Shown: in pieces, positions 15,535-24,953 of the stretch
Position numbering within the stretch: the first letter of the stretch is position 1
Layout of the letters: every line of letters starts with the position of its first letter
From: a bacterium HR33
GTDB taxonomy: Bacteria; Gemmatimonadota; Gemmatimonadetes; Gemmatimonadales; GWC2-71-9
Assembly: GCA_002923375.1 (NCBI GenBank)
Contig: BEIJ01000001.1
Location: forward strand, 248,001-312,000
DNA: 64,000 bases
Direction: 5' to 3'
The notes under the pieces: model-generated
What the model saw: only the letters and a program-made list of their open reading frames with translations
The model's database searches: none
What the model was told of the DNA's origin: nothing
Made by a program: the position numbers and the translations under genes

Positions 15535-16563
15535 TCAGTACCCGGCTTTCAAATCCACTAGATTGAGCAGCCGCGCCCCTCTGCGATAACGGCGAATATT
15601 CTCCACCAGCAGCGCCGTCTGGCGATCCCAAAAACGGTCCGACACGGCGCTGATGTGGGGGCTTACCACCACCCGAGGATGGTTCCAGAAGGGGTGCCCT
15701 TCGGGCAGTGGCTCCTCGGCGAAGACATCCAGCACACATCCCGCCACATGTCCACTTGCAAGGTGCTCAAGAAGCGCCCGTTCGTCCAGTAGCGGGCCTC
15801 GCGCCACGTTGATCACAAAAGCCCCTCGCGGCAGCGCCGACAGCACCGAGGCCCCCACCAGCCCTCTGGTCTCCGAGGTCTCCGGCGCCGCGATCACCAG
15901 GACGTCGCTCATCCGGGCCAGCTTCTCAACAGACCGCGGACCGCCTACCCAGAGCACGCCCTTGGGACGCCTCTTCCCGGGATGCCGGCGCACGGCGCGC
16001 ACCTCCATCCCCAACGCCGCAGCCCGACGTGCTATCTCGGACCCGATTCCGCCGAGACCCACTATACCCATTCTGGCGCCGGCAAGCTCCCTAACCGGCA
16101 AGGAACGGTCGGTCACAGCATCCTTGAGCCAACGCCGCTCCCGCTGTCCCGCCGCCGCCCACAAAAGGCCCCGGAAACACATCCCCACAGCGGCGATCAC
16201 CCATTCCGCTATAGGTTCGGCATGAATTCCCCGGGAATTGGTAAGCTTGGCTCCGGTTGCCAAGAAAGCCGGAGTAAGGGCGCTGCCCACACCCGCCGCA
16301 GCGCTGTGGGCCCACCGCAGCGTCCCTGCCGCAGCCCGAGCCACACCTTCCGGCACCCCGTACCCGATATAGATCTCCGCTCCCCGGGCCGCCTCCACCG
16401 CTTCCAGGGAACCCGGACCCCCGTCACCGTCGCTCACCGCGGGCGAGCTCACCACCACCACTTCGAACTCGCGGCCCAGCGCTTTTCTTATGGCGGCGAT
16501 GGTGGCAGGCGGCGCCCGCCACACCGGGCGCTGGGCATTGAGATCCACAACGGCCCGCCTCAC
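15535..16563 (-). CDS. D-isomer-specific 2-hydroxyacid dehydrogenase
   Basis: A 342-residue NAD(P)-dependent dehydrogenase. The nucleotide-binding fold is at about residues 160-185 (MGIVGLGGIGSEIARRA). The catalytic triad is visible as Arg in NVARGPLLDE, Glu in FAEEPLPEG and His in SPHISAVSD. The N-terminal half lacks features that would fix the substrate; glyoxylate, hydroxypyruvate or a related 2-keto acid is possible. Its stop lies just before pilT and its start overlaps the mgtC-like gene by 4 bases, so it belongs to the trpS operon. Confidence 0.85.
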   Translation of the reverse strand: MRRAVVDLNAQRPVWRAPPATIAAIRKALGREFEVVVVSSPAVSDGDGGPGSLEAVEAARGAEIYIGYGVPEGVARAAAGTLRWAHSAAAGVGSALTPAFLATGAKLTNSRGIHAEPIAEWVIAAVGMCFRGLLWAAAGQRERRWLKDAVTDRSLPVRELAGARMGIVGLGGIGSEIARRAAALGMEVRAVRRHPGKRRPKGVLWVGGPRSVEKLARMSDVLVIAAPETSETRGLVGASVLSALPRGAFVINVARGPLLDERALLEHLASGHVAGCVLDVFAEEPLPEGHPFWNHPRVVVSPHISAVSDRFWDRQTALLVENIRRYRRGARLLNLVDLKAGY

Positions 16564-17234
16564 TCTTCTTCCACCGAAAGCGTGTAGGCCCCCGAAGTGC
16601 GGAGCAGTGAAAGCCTGGCATCGTCGTGCAGCCGCCGCGGCCCCCGCACCGACACATGCACTACCATCCGGTCACCCCTGGCACCGGTGCGTATCTCCTG
16701 GACTTCCAACCCGCTTTGCCTAAGGACCCTCTCCACTTCCTCCACCATGCGAGGATCGGGATCGGTCTCCACGTGCAGCCGCGCAACTACCGCCTGCCTC
16801 TGGAGGTATTCTTCGAGCGAGCCCAACAGTCTCAGCACCAGAAGCACGAGCAAGGTGGTGCCGGACGCCTCCAGGATCGCTCCCGCACCCACGGCGGTGC
16901 CGATCGCCGCAACCAGCCATATGGTGGCCGCGCTGGTAAGTCCGGTTATCGAGCCCCGGGAATGAAGTATGGTCCCGGCGCCCAAGAACCCGACTCCGGT
17001 CACGATCTGCGCCGCAATCCGCGCCGGATCCCCGCTGGGTCCGGCCAAGGTTACCGATAGGCGGGTAAAAAGAGCCGCCCCCAGGCAGATGAGGATGTTG
17101 GTCCTCAGACCGGCGGCCTTACCTCTAAGCTCTCGCTCGAGGCCGATCGCGCCGCCCAGGAGCACTGCGAGAAGAAAATATCCGAGAAGATCGAGCTCGA
17201 GAGCTTCGACCAGATGATCGGCCCATTGGGGCAT
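16560..17234 (-). CDS. MgtC/SapB family membrane protein
   Basis: A 224-residue inner-membrane protein. The first 140 residues form the MgtC/SapB membrane domain with the family signatures GGAIGLERELRGKAAGLRTN and TGVGFLGAGTIL, plus GLTSAATIWLVAAIGTAVGAG. The C-terminal ~80 residues form a soluble ACT-like domain (ARLHVETDPDPRMVEEVERV). Members affect magnesium homeostasis and the F-type ATPase in pathogens; the role here is unknown. The ATG immediately follows the trpS stop. Confidence 0.9.
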   Translation of the reverse strand: MPQWADHLVEALELDLLGYFLLAVLLGGAIGLERELRGKAAGLRTNILICLGAALFTRLSVTLAGPSGDPARIAAQIVTGVGFLGAGTILHSRGSITGLTSAATIWLVAAIGTAVGAGAILEASGTTLLVLLVLRLLGSLEEYLQRQAVVARLHVETDPDPRMVEEVERVLRQSGLEVQEIRTGARGDRMVVHVSVRGPRRLHDDARLSLLRTSGAYTLSVEEE

Positions 17235-18239
17235 CTACCGCGTGAACTCCTCGGCTCTAATGGGTTGCAACAGCCCCAAGCGCTCTCGTACCTCCTGCAT
17301 CGTTTCCCGCGCGACCTCTCGGGCCTTTGCCGCCCCAACTGCCAAAATCTCCCGCACCTCGTGAATTTTGCCTCGAAGCTCGGCAGCCCGCTCGCGCATC
17401 GGCGCCAGCTCCCTTGCCATGTTGTCCGCCAACACTTTCTTGCAATCCAGGCAACCCCAGCCGGCGGTTCGGCATTGGCGAGCTACGTGCTCCTGAGTCT
17501 CGGGATCGGAGAAATAGCGATGGAGAGTATATATGTTGCACACCTCCGGGTTCCCGGGATCGTTCCGGGTAACCCGCGCAGGGTCGGTCTTGGCCGGCCT
17601 CAGCCGCTGCCAAATGCTCTCCGGTTCCTCCAGTACCCCGATGGTGTTGCCCATGCTCTTGGACATCTTGGATTCGCCGTCCAGCCCCAAAATCCGGCGA
17701 GCTTGGCCCACCAGCGCCTGAGGCTCGGGGAAGAAACCCGCGCCGTAGCGGGCGTTGAACTTGCGGGCGATCTCGCGCATCAGTTCTATGTGCTGGACCT
17801 GATCCTCGCCCACCGGCACCAAGGTCGCCTTGTAGAGCAGCACGTCGGCGGCTTGGAGAACGGGATAGTTCATCAGACCGGCGAGGACACTTTCCTGTCG
17901 CTGCGCCTTCTCTTTAAATTGGGTCATCCGTTCGAGCTCGCCCACCGGAGTTACCGTGGTCAAGACCCAGCTCAACTCGGTATGCTCCGGTACGTGGGAC
18001 TGCACGAACAATACCGCCCGCTCGGGATCGATCCCGGCCGCCAAGAGCCCGATCGCCATGTCCAGCGTCTGAGACTCCATAGCGGCGACCTTGTATTCTT
18101 GAGTGATGGCGTGATAGTCCACGATGCAGAAAAAACACTCGTGTTCCCGCTGCAGCTCGACCCAGCGCCGGACCGCACCGAGGTAGTTGCCGATGTGCAG
18201 CTCGCCCGAGGGCTGAATCCCGGAAAAGACTCGCGCCAT
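17235..18239 (-). CDS. trpS: Tryptophanyl-tRNA synthetase
   Basis: A class Ic synthetase of 334 residues from the ATG at 18239 (MARVFSGIQPSGELHIGNY). It has the HIGN form of the HIGH motif, DYHAIT, PVGEDQVQHIELMREIA and the KMSKSMGN loop. Four cysteines near the C-terminus (IYTLHRYF through WGCLDCKKVLADN) match the iron-sulphur/zinc-like cysteine set found in some bacterial TrpS. An in-frame TTG at 18275 would overlap the divergent phosphatase gene and is less likely. It is the first gene of the operon trpS - mgtC-like - dehydrogenase - pilT - DapA-like. Confidence 0.95.
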   Translation of the reverse strand: MARVFSGIQPSGELHIGNYLGAVRRWVELQREHECFFCIVDYHAITQEYKVAAMESQTLDMAIGLLAAGIDPERAVLFVQSHVPEHTELSWVLTTVTPVGELERMTQFKEKAQRQESVLAGLMNYPVLQAADVLLYKATLVPVGEDQVQHIELMREIARKFNARYGAGFFPEPQALVGQARRILGLDGESKMSKSMGNTIGVLEEPESIWQRLRPAKTDPARVTRNDPGNPEVCNIYTLHRYFSDPETQEHVARQCRTAGWGCLDCKKVLADNMARELAPMRERAAELRGKIHEVREILAVGAAKAREVARETMQEVRERLGLLQPIRAEEFTR

Positions 18240-18276
18240 GGGCTGCAAGCTAGAGACGCCCCGGAGGTGTGGCAAG

Positions 18277-19065
18277 ATGCGTGACTACCAGGAGTTGGTC
18301 GAGACGGCAAGAAAGGCGGCGCTGGTTGCCGCGGAATACATACGCGGAGCCGATCGCAAGTCCGCCGGGGAGTGGGGCCTCAAAGGACGCCGCGACTTCG
18401 TAACGGAGGTGGATCTCCGTTCCGAGGAGCTGATCCGGCAAAGCCTCTCGGCGGCGTACCCGGAGTCGTCCTTTATGGGCGAAGAACTCTCCCCCGGACC
18501 AACCCGGCCCGAGGGGCTGCTTTGGATCGTGGACCCGCTGGACGGTACCACCAACTTCCTCCACGGTTACCCGTGGTACGCGGTGAGCATAGCGGCGCTC
18601 TTAGACGGGGACCTGGTGGCGGGCGTAGTGGTAAACGTGGCATACGGTACGGTGTACCAGGCCACCAAAGGCGGAGGAGCGTGGCATGACGGTCGGCGGC
18701 TAGCGGTCTCCCAGCTCGCGGATCCCGACCGGGCGTTGATCGGCACCGGTTTTCCCTTTAGAGATCTCTCCCAACTGGGACTCTACCTGCGGCAGTTCGC
18801 AGCGGTCAGTCGCGCCGCCGGAGCCATGAGGCGGGCGGGATCGGCGGCCCTGGATTTGGTGGACGTCGCCTTGGGTCGCTTCGACGCCTTCTGGGAACTC
18901 AGCCTGGCTCCCTGGGACATCGCTGCCGGAACCCTGATCGTAAGGGAAGCGGGCGGGTGCGTGACCGATCTTCAAGGCGCCGATCCCGTCCTGCGGCACG
19001 GCTCGGTAGTGGCCGGCAACCCGGCGATGCACGCATGGCTACTGGCACTTCTGAGGGAGGAATAA
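18277..19065 (+). CDS. Inositol monophosphatase family protein
   Basis: A 262-residue Mg-dependent phosphatase of the IMPase/SuhB fold. The metal-binding blocks are EVDLRSEELI, GEELSPG, WIVDPLDGTTNFLHG (the family signature) and a C-terminal WDIAAGTLIVREAGG. The ATG at 18277 has GGAGGT eight bases upstream. It diverges from trpS with only 37 bases between starts. The substrate could be inositol phosphate, histidinol phosphate or another small phosphate ester. Because ftcD follows directly, a link with histidine metabolism is possible, but the sequence does not decide this. Confidence 0.88.
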   Translation: MRDYQELVETARKAALVAAEYIRGADRKSAGEWGLKGRRDFVTEVDLRSEELIRQSLSAAYPESSFMGEELSPGPTRPEGLLWIVDPLDGTTNFLHGYPWYAVSIAALLDGDLVAGVVVNVAYGTVYQATKGGGAWHDGRRLAVSQLADPDRALIGTGFPFRDLSQLGLYLRQFAAVSRAAGAMRRAGSAALDLVDVALGRFDAFWELSLAPWDIAAGTLIVREAGGCVTDLQGADPVLRHGSVVAGNPAMHAWLLALLREE

Positions 19066-20592
19066 ATGAATCGAATCGTCGAATGCGTTCCCAACTTCAG
19101 CGAGGGTCGCAATCCGGAGGTGATCGCCGCTCTCAAAGAAAGCATCCTTTCGGTACCGGGCGTTAAACTCTTGGACGTTCAGTCCGACGCCTCTCATCAC
19201 CGCTCGGTCTTCACTTTCATCGGTTCTCCCGAGGCCGTAAGCGAAGCCGCCTTCCGGGCGATCCGTACCGCGGCCGAAAGGATAGACTTGAATCGCCACC
19301 AAGGAGAACACCCCCGTATGGGGGCGGCGGACGTGGTGCCCTTCGTCCCGGTGAGCGGAGTAAGCATGGAAGATTGCATAGAGCTAGCCAAGAAGTTGGG
19401 CGAACGCGTGGGCCGGGAGCTGGAGATTCCCGTTTATCTGTACGCCCGGGCGGCCACCAGGCCCGAGAGAGAAAGCCTGCCCAAGATCCGCAAGGGCGGC
19501 TTCGAAGCACTGCGCGAGCAAATCGGCCGCGATCCGGAGAAGGACCCCGATTTCGGGCCGAAGCGAATTCATCCAACCGCCGGCTGCACCGCGATCGGGG
19601 CGCGGCCGTTCTTGGTCGCGTACAACATCTACCTGGACTCGAGCGATGTGGCGGCCGCCGACGCCATCGCAAAGGAGATCCGCACCTCTTCCGGAGGCCT
19701 TCCCGCCCTGCAGGCCAAAGGATTCGAAGTGGACGGCAAGGCTCAGGTTTCGATGAACCTGTTGGACATAGACGTCACATCGCCCAGCAAGGTTTTCTCC
19801 GTGGTTAGCGAAAAGGCGGCGGCTCGAGGGATCGGAGTGCTGAAAAGCGAGATAGTGGGACTCATTCCGGAGCGGGCCATATGGCGGGCTGCGAGTGACG
19901 CCCTGAAGTTGGACGAGCCGGTTGAGCCTCACCTTCTGGAGGCCCGAATCCGGGAAGCGATGGGGCCGGCTCTGGACAGTTGGATAGACGAGCTGGCCAG
20001 TGCCGCTCCCACGCCCGGAGGGGGCAGCGCGGCGGCTCTTGCCGGAGCGCTGGCGGCAGCACTGGTGGCGATGGTGAGCCGGATTACGGCGTCGCGGAAG
20101 TCGTACGCCGCCGTTGCGTCCGAGTTCGCCCACATCGCCGAGGAGGCCGACTCGCTGCGGCTGAAACTCAGAGAGCTGGTGGACCGTGACGCTCGCGCCT
20201 ACGAGTCGGTGATGGCCGCGTATCGGCTGCCCAAAGATACCGAAGAACAGAAGCGGCGCCGCCTGGAGGAGATCGACCGGGCGCTTCTCGAAGCGGCCGA
20301 GGTTCCCCTGGAAACCGCCCGGGCCGCCGCCGCGGTATTGCGCCTGGCGCGGCGTTGCGCTGAAGCGGGATACCGCAGCGCGGCTGCGGACAGCGGAGTA
20401 GCCGCGCTGCTGGCGGAAGCCGCCGTAAGAGGAGCGGTTTACAACGTGGAGGTCAACGTGCGCAGTCTTTCGGATCCGGCCAAAGGGGAGCCCTTGTCCA
20501 GAGAAGCGAGGGAACTCGATATCGGCGGGATGAAAGAAGCCTCCGCCGCCGCGAAGGCGGTCGGGAACGAAATCCTCAAGCCGGTGTCGTAG
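19066..20592 (+). CDS. ftcD: Bifunctional glutamate formimidoyltransferase / formimidoyl-THF cyclodeaminase
   Basis: A 508-residue folate enzyme. Residues 1 to ~300 are the formiminotransferase (VECVPNFSEGRN at the N-terminus, catalytic His region DASHHRSVFTFIG, HPRMGAADVVPFVPV). Residues ~310-508 are the cyclodeaminase (ASAAPTPGGGSAAALAGALA, DSGVAALLAEAAVRGAVYNV). Together they move the formimino group from formiminoglutamate to tetrahydrofolate and release ammonia, the last step of one histidine degradation route. GGGAGG lies five bases before the ATG. No other hut gene is in the window. Its 3' end overlaps the convergent map gene by 17 bases. Confidence 0.93.
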   Translation: MNRIVECVPNFSEGRNPEVIAALKESILSVPGVKLLDVQSDASHHRSVFTFIGSPEAVSEAAFRAIRTAAERIDLNRHQGEHPRMGAADVVPFVPVSGVSMEDCIELAKKLGERVGRELEIPVYLYARAATRPERESLPKIRKGGFEALREQIGRDPEKDPDFGPKRIHPTAGCTAIGARPFLVAYNIYLDSSDVAAADAIAKEIRTSSGGLPALQAKGFEVDGKAQVSMNLLDIDVTSPSKVFSVVSEKAAARGIGVLKSEIVGLIPERAIWRAASDALKLDEPVEPHLLEARIREAMGPALDSWIDELASAAPTPGGGSAAALAGALAAALVAMVSRITASRKSYAAVASEFAHIAEEADSLRLKLRELVDRDARAYESVMAAYRLPKDTEEQKRRRLEEIDRALLEAAEVPLETARAAAAVLRLARRCAEAGYRSAAADSGVAALLAEAAVRGAVYNVEVNVRSLSDPAKGEPLSREARELDIGGMKEASAAAKAVGNEILKPVS

Positions 20593-21346
20593 CGGGAGCC
20601 ACGGTAAGCAGCCGCGGGCCGTCCGGCTCGATCACCACCGTATGTTCGAAGTGCGCGGACCACGACCCGTCCGCCGTGACCACCGTCCACCGATCATCCA
20701 GGGTGCGGATTTCCGGGCGGCCCATGTTGATCATCGGCTCTATCGCCAACGTCATCCCCCGTACCAGCCTGGGGCCGCGCTTGGGCTTGCCGTAGTTGGG
20801 AACTTGGGGTTCCTCGTGGAAGCTGCTTCCGATCCCGTGGCCCACCAGCTCCCGCACCACGCTGAATCCGGCACGCTCCGCCACCTTCTGGATCGCGTGA
20901 CCGATATCCCCTACGTGGTTTCCCACCACCGCGGCGCGAATCCCCGCGGCCAGAGCCCGTTGCGTCACTTCCAGCAGGCGTTGCACCTCCTCCCTCACTT
21001 CACCGATCGGAACGGTTATGGCGGCATCAGCGTGCAGGCCGTCGAGGCAGACTCCGCAGTCCACGCTCAGGATGTCCCCCTCTTCCAGCACCCTGCTGTG
21101 CGAGGGGATGCCGTGCACGATCTCGTGATTGATGGAAGTGCACAGCGACCTGGGGAAATCGTAGAGACCCTTGAAGGAGGGCCGGGCGCCGGGGTGGCTG
21201 CGGATAAAATCTTCCGCCAGCTCGTCCAGCTCTCCGGTGCTCACTCCCGGTTTGGCGTGAGCCGCCACCAGGGCCAGCGTGTCGGCCACTATGCGGCCCG
21301 CCGCCGCCATGGTTTCGATCTCCCGGGGGGACTTGATGGTGATCAC
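20576..21346 (-). CDS. map: Methionine aminopeptidase, type I
   Basis: A 256-residue enzyme removing the initiator Met from nascent proteins. The five metal ligands are visible in SVDCGVCLDGLHADAA (two Asp), GHGIGSSFHEEP (His), LAIEPM (Glu) and AHFEHTVVI (Glu). It lies at the end of the spc-type run after secY and adk, overlapping adk by 4 bases. The infA-rpmJ-rpsM genes that often follow are absent; the next gene is ftcD in convergent orientation. Confidence 0.95.
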   Translation of the reverse strand: MITIKSPREIETMAAAGRIVADTLALVAAHAKPGVSTGELDELAEDFIRSHPGARPSFKGLYDFPRSLCTSINHEIVHGIPSHSRVLEEGDILSVDCGVCLDGLHADAAITVPIGEVREEVQRLLEVTQRALAAGIRAAVVGNHVGDIGHAIQKVAERAGFSVVRELVGHGIGSSFHEEPQVPNYGKPKRGPRLVRGMTLAIEPMINMGRPEIRTLDDRWTVVTADGSWSAHFEHTVVIEPDGPRLLTVAPATTPA

Positions 21347-21906
21347 AATCCCAGCGCCTCTTCGATGCGCTCCGCTATTTCCTCCACCGTGCCCACGGCG
21401 TCTATCTCGGTCAATATCCCGCGCCCGCGATAGTAATCTACCAGCGGGGCGGTCTGCTCGCGGTACACCGCCACCCGCCGGCGAAACGCCTCCGGAGTGT
21501 CGTCGCTGCGGTCTTCTTCTTTGGCCCTTCCCATGATTCTGCGCAACAGCTCATCCTCGGGCACGTTGAAAAGAAGAACCCGATCCACCCGCTCGCCTCT
21601 GGCCTCGAGCAACTGGTCCACCTTTTCCGCTTGGGCCACGGTTCTGGGAAAACCGTCCATCACCACCCCACCCTGCGCCTCCGGCCGCGACAGCACATCC
21701 TCGAGCAGCCCCAGGATGATTTCGTCCGGCACCAGCTCGCCCCGGTCCATGAAACCCTTGGCCTTCAACCCCAGTTCACTCCCCCGCTTTACCGCATCCC
21801 GCAAGAGATCCCCGGTGGCCACCCGCAGGAGCCCGGTCCGCTGGGATAGAATAGCTCCTTGGGTCCCTTTTCCGGAACCGGGAGGGCCCAGCAAGATCAG
21901 GTTCAT
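21343..21906 (-). CDS. adk: Adenylate kinase (short-LID form)
   Basis: A 187-residue kinase interconverting ATP + AMP and 2 ADP. It has the P-loop LLGPPGSGKGTQG, AMP-site residues in TGDLLRDAVKRGSELG, the GFPRTVAQA signature and RRIMGRAKEED. The LID is short: a few residues replace the ~30-residue zinc-type or Gram-negative LID, giving a length near 187 rather than 214. It follows secY after 52 bases. Confidence 0.95.
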   Translation of the reverse strand: MNLILLGPPGSGKGTQGAILSQRTGLLRVATGDLLRDAVKRGSELGLKAKGFMDRGELVPDEIILGLLEDVLSRPEAQGGVVMDGFPRTVAQAEKVDQLLEARGERVDRVLLFNVPEDELLRRIMGRAKEEDRSDDTPEAFRRRVAVYREQTAPLVDYYRGRGILTEIDAVGTVEEIAERIEEALGL

Positions 21907-21958
21907 CGGACTCGCGCGAAAGTGTAACCGGCTGTGGCTAGGACCGCTCCCGGGCCGC

Positions 21959-23272
21959 TCACATGTACCGCCTGCGGCCGCGGAACTTCAGGCGCCCCTG
22001 CTTCATGAAATCGTCGTAGTGGCGCAGGTGGAGGTGTTGCTGAATCTGAATCACCGTGTCCAGGGCAACGCCCACTACAATCAGGAGCGCGGTACCGCCA
22101 AAGGAGAAGGGAACGTTGAACCACTCGTAGATGAAAAACGGAAGCAGCGCGATCAGCGTGAGAAAGATCGACCCCGGCAGGGTAACCCGGCTCAGGACAT
22201 CGTCGATGTAATCCGCGGTCGCCGCCCCCGGTTTGACGCCCGGTATGAAACCACCCTGCTTTTTTAAGTTCTCCGCCAAGTCCACCGGGTTGAAAATGAT
22301 CGAGGTGTAAAAGTAGGTGAAGAAGATGATCAAGATCGCGTAAGTGACGTAGTACGGCGTAGTCTGCGGCGCAAAGGTGTCAGCCAAGGACCGCAGCCAC
22401 GGCGTATTGCTGAAGGTGGCCAGCGTGCCGGGAACTATGATGATCGACTGGGCAAAGATGATGGGCATTACCCCAGCGGTGTTGATCCTTATGGGTATGA
22501 AAGTCTTCTGCCCTTCCCTGATCCTTCCCCGCCCCATCACCTTCCTCGGTATCTGTATGGGGATGCGCCGCGCGGCCACCGTTATCGCGATGACCCCGGC
22601 CACCACCCCGACCATCACCGCCAATAACACAACCACGCCCAAGGGACTCAGCACCCTGGTTCTCACGAACTCGATGGTCTGCATCGTGCCGGGAAGCATG
22701 CCTTCCATGATGGAAAAGAAGATCAGCAGGCTCATCCCGTTTCCCACGCCGCGCTCGGTGATCCGCTCTCCCAGCCACATCACAAAGACCGCTCCGGTAG
22801 TGAGCGTCAATACCGTGGTGAGCCGGAATCCCCAGCCGGGATTCACCACCGCCCCCTGGAGCGACTCGGTGAAGATGGCAAACCCGTAAGCCTGGAATAT
22901 CGAAAGCGCTACCGTCAGATATCGGGTCCACTGAGTGATCTTCTTGCGGCCCTCTTCTTCCTTTTGGAGCTTGTCGATGTAGGGAAAGACCGCGCCGGCC
23001 AGCTGGAACATGATCGAGGCGGAGATGTAGGGCATGATCCCCAAGGCCAGTACCGTGGCCCGCGACAACCCGCCCCCAACGAACATGTCGTAAACCCCGA
23101 ACAGCGTCCCCGCCGCCTGGTTCCGCACGAAATCGGTGAGCACCTGGACGTTCACCCCCGGCGTGGCGATGTGGGCGCCGGCCCGGTAAATCGCCAGCAC
23201 CAGCAGGGTGAAAAGAATCTTCTCCTTTAGCTCCGGTACGCTGAAAAGGTTGGGGATCCGAGGGGCCGCCAT
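21959..23272 (-). CDS. secY: Protein translocase subunit SecY
   Basis: A 437-residue channel subunit of the Sec translocon with ten predicted membrane helices. Recognisable blocks are NLFSVPELKEKILFTLLVLA at the start, LGIMPYISASIMFQLA, GERITERGVGNGMSL, RIPIQIPRKVMGRG and GTALLIVVGVALDTV near the end. It lies directly after rplO in the spc cluster and works with the SecE encoded at 50561-50842. Confidence 0.97.
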   Translation of the reverse strand: MAAPRIPNLFSVPELKEKILFTLLVLAIYRAGAHIATPGVNVQVLTDFVRNQAAGTLFGVYDMFVGGGLSRATVLALGIMPYISASIMFQLAGAVFPYIDKLQKEEEGRKKITQWTRYLTVALSIFQAYGFAIFTESLQGAVVNPGWGFRLTTVLTLTTGAVFVMWLGERITERGVGNGMSLLIFFSIMEGMLPGTMQTIEFVRTRVLSPLGVVVLLAVMVGVVAGVIAITVAARRIPIQIPRKVMGRGRIREGQKTFIPIRINTAGVMPIIFAQSIIIVPGTLATFSNTPWLRSLADTFAPQTTPYYVTYAILIIFFTYFYTSIIFNPVDLAENLKKQGGFIPGVKPGAATADYIDDVLSRVTLPGSIFLTLIALLPFFIYEWFNVPFSFGGTALLIVVGVALDTVIQIQQHLHLRHYDDFMKQGRLKFRGRRRYM

Positions 23273-23275
23273 GGT

Positions 23276-23731
23276 TTATTCTTCCAACTGCCCGCCGGCT
23301 TTGACAATCTTTTCCTTGGCGCTTGCCGAGTAGAGACAACCCCGCACCCGGTAAGGCCGGTCCGCCTCACCGGTGCCCAGAAGTTTGACCGGCCGATCGA
23401 GGGACCCTACCAACCCGGCGTCGTAGAGCGTCTGCGGAGTGACTTCTTCTGCCGGCAACTTGGCCAAATCCTTCAGGTTCACCACCTGGGCGCGGACCTT
23501 GAAAGGATTGGTAAAACCCCGCTTGGGAACTCTCCGCACCAGCGGCATTTGCCCGCCCTCGAAGCCGGGCCGCACGTTGCCGCTCTTTCGGGCCCTCTGG
23601 CCTTTGGTTCCGCGTCCCGCTGTCTTGCCCAGTCCCGATCCCGGACCGCGACCCTTGCGCTTCCGGGCCGGGGTCGAGCCCCGAGGAGGTCTCAGGTTGC
23701 TGAGGCTGACCGATTCCGTGTTAGCCATCAA
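23276..23731 (-). CDS. rplO: 50S ribosomal protein L15
   Basis: A 151-residue uL15. The N-terminal [20 protein letters not shown] leads into [20 protein letters not shown], the classic glycine/arginine-rich extension that reaches into the 50S core, and the C-terminal domain follows. The start overlaps the rpmD stop (ATGA); a second ATG follows directly and could be used instead. Confidence 0.97.
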   Translation of the reverse strand: MMANTESVSLSNLRPPRGSTPARKRKGRGPGSGLGKTAGRGTKGQRARKSGNVRPGFEGGQMPLVRRVPKRGFTNPFKVRAQVVNLKDLAKLPAEEVTPQTLYDAGLVGSLDRPVKLLGTGEADRPYRVRGCLYSASAKEKIVKAGGQLEE

Positions 23732-24039
23732 TCCTCCACCGCCTCTACCTTGACCAGGTGCTCCACCTTCTTGATCATCCCGCGAATAGACGGGTTGTCG
23801 GGAACCACCACGCTGTCTTGGTGGTGTTTCAGTCCCAAGGCCCGCAGAGTGCGCCTGAAAGTTGCAGCGTGCCCGATACCCGAGCGGACCTGCGTTACCC
23901 GCAGCCTTCCACCGGCACCGCCGCGCGGCATCTCCTCGGCCGCCTCCGCTCCCCCAACCGCCGTGCCGCCGCCGGGCGCGCCCTTCTTCCGCCCTGTTGC
24001 CGTCTTACGACCCGCTGACGCGTCGGCCTTTTTAGGCAT
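23728..24039 (-). CDS. rpmD: 50S ribosomal protein L30 with N-terminal extension
   Basis: A 103-residue uL30; the usual bacterial protein is about 58-62. The conserved part is residues ~43-103 ([40 protein letters not shown]). The first ~36 residues are a Lys/Ala/Gly-rich extension. I keep the long start at 24039 because AGGAG lies seven bases before it; an internal ATG at 23931 would give the normal 67-residue protein and also has GGAGG upstream, at a longer spacing. Confidence 0.88.
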   Translation of the reverse strand: MPKKADASAGRKTATGRKKGAPGGGTAVGGAEAAEEMPRGGAGGRLRVTQVRSGIGHAATFRRTLRALGLKHHQDSVVVPDNPSIRGMIKKVEHLVKVEAVED

Positions 24040-24580
24040 ACACCCGCTCCTGTCGCGGCCGGTAGCCGATCTCGCTTACATCAACCCCCCGCTCCTGGGC
24101 CACCTGCTCCACTGTAACCAGCCGCCTGAGACCGTCCATCGTAGCCCAGACCATGTTGAGCGGATTGGCCGAACCCAGAGACTTGGTCAATACATCGGTG
24201 ATCCCGGCGCACTCCAGCACCGCCCGCACCGGCCCCCCGGCTATGATACCGGTACCCGAAGCGGCCGGTTTCAGGAGCACTTTGCCGGCGCCGTGCTTGC
24301 CCACAATCTCGTGAGGTATGGTGGTTCCTTCCCTAGGCACTTCCACCATGCTGCGCCGGGCAGCTTCTACCGCCTTGCGAACCGCTTCGGAAACCTCGTG
24401 CGCTTTCCCGGTAGCCACTCCCACGCGACCGTTCCCGTCTCCCACGGCCACCAGCGCCGAAAAGGAAAATCGGCGCCCGCCCTTTACCACCTTGGCCACG
24501 CGGTTGATCGAGATCACATGCTCGATCAGCTCGCTTTCCCGATCCCGCCTGTCTTTGCGAATCTCTGCCGGTTGCGTCAT
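24032..24580 (-). CDS. rpsE: 30S ribosomal protein S5
   Basis: A 182-residue uS5 with the double-stranded RNA-binding N-domain ([40 protein letters not shown]) and the C-domain ([39 protein letters not shown]). S5 takes part in decoding fidelity and is the site of spectinomycin resistance in the VKGGRRF loop, which is wild-type here. It overlaps rpmD by 8 bases. Confidence 0.97.
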   Translation of the reverse strand: MTQPAEIRKDRRDRESELIEHVISINRVAKVVKGGRRFSFSALVAVGDGNGRVGVATGKAHEVSEAVRKAVEAARRSMVEVPREGTTIPHEIVGKHGAGKVLLKPAASGTGIIAGGPVRAVLECAGITDVLTKSLGSANPLNMVWATMDGLRRLVTVEQVAQERGVDVSEIGYRPRQERVYA

Positions 24581-24581
24581 G

Positions 24582-24953
24582 TCAGAACTCCAAGCCGCCT
24601 TCCCGGGCGCCCTCGGCCAATGCCCGCACTCGCCCGTGATATCGATACCCAGCCCGATCGAACACCACCCGCTTGATCCCCAAAGCCTTGGCCGATTCGG
24701 CGAGGAGCTTGCCTACGGCGTACGCCGCTCCAACCTTGCCGGGCTTTTCCCGAACCAAGTTTTTGGAAAGATCGCTCGCCGAAACCAGGGTACGTCCCCG
24801 CTCGTCGTCCACCAGCTGGGCGTAGATGTGCTTCAGCGAGCGGAAGACCACCAGGCGAGGCCGTTCCGCCGTGCCGGAAATCTTCTTGCGAATCCTCAGA
24901 TGGCGGCGATAGCGCCGCTCCTCCCGCGTCCGGGGACGGTGTATCGCCCTCAT
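24582..24953 (-). CDS. rplR: 50S ribosomal protein L18
   Basis: A 123-residue uL18, which binds 5S rRNA. A basic N-terminus ([20 protein letters not shown]) is followed by [20 protein letters not shown] and the C-terminal [20 protein letters not shown]. One base separates it from rpsE, and its start overlaps rplF by 4 bases. Confidence 0.97.
   Translation of the reverse strand: MRAIHRPRTREERRYRRHLRIRKKISGTAERPRLVVFRSLKHIYAQLVDDERGRTLVSASDLSKNLVREKPGKVGAAYAVGKLLAESAKALGIKRVVFDRAGYRYHGRVRALAEGAREGGLEF

Noticed and set aside
18240-18276. T-box or other leader element before trpS
   Set aside because: Only 37 bases separate trpS from the divergent gene; no room for or trace of such an element.
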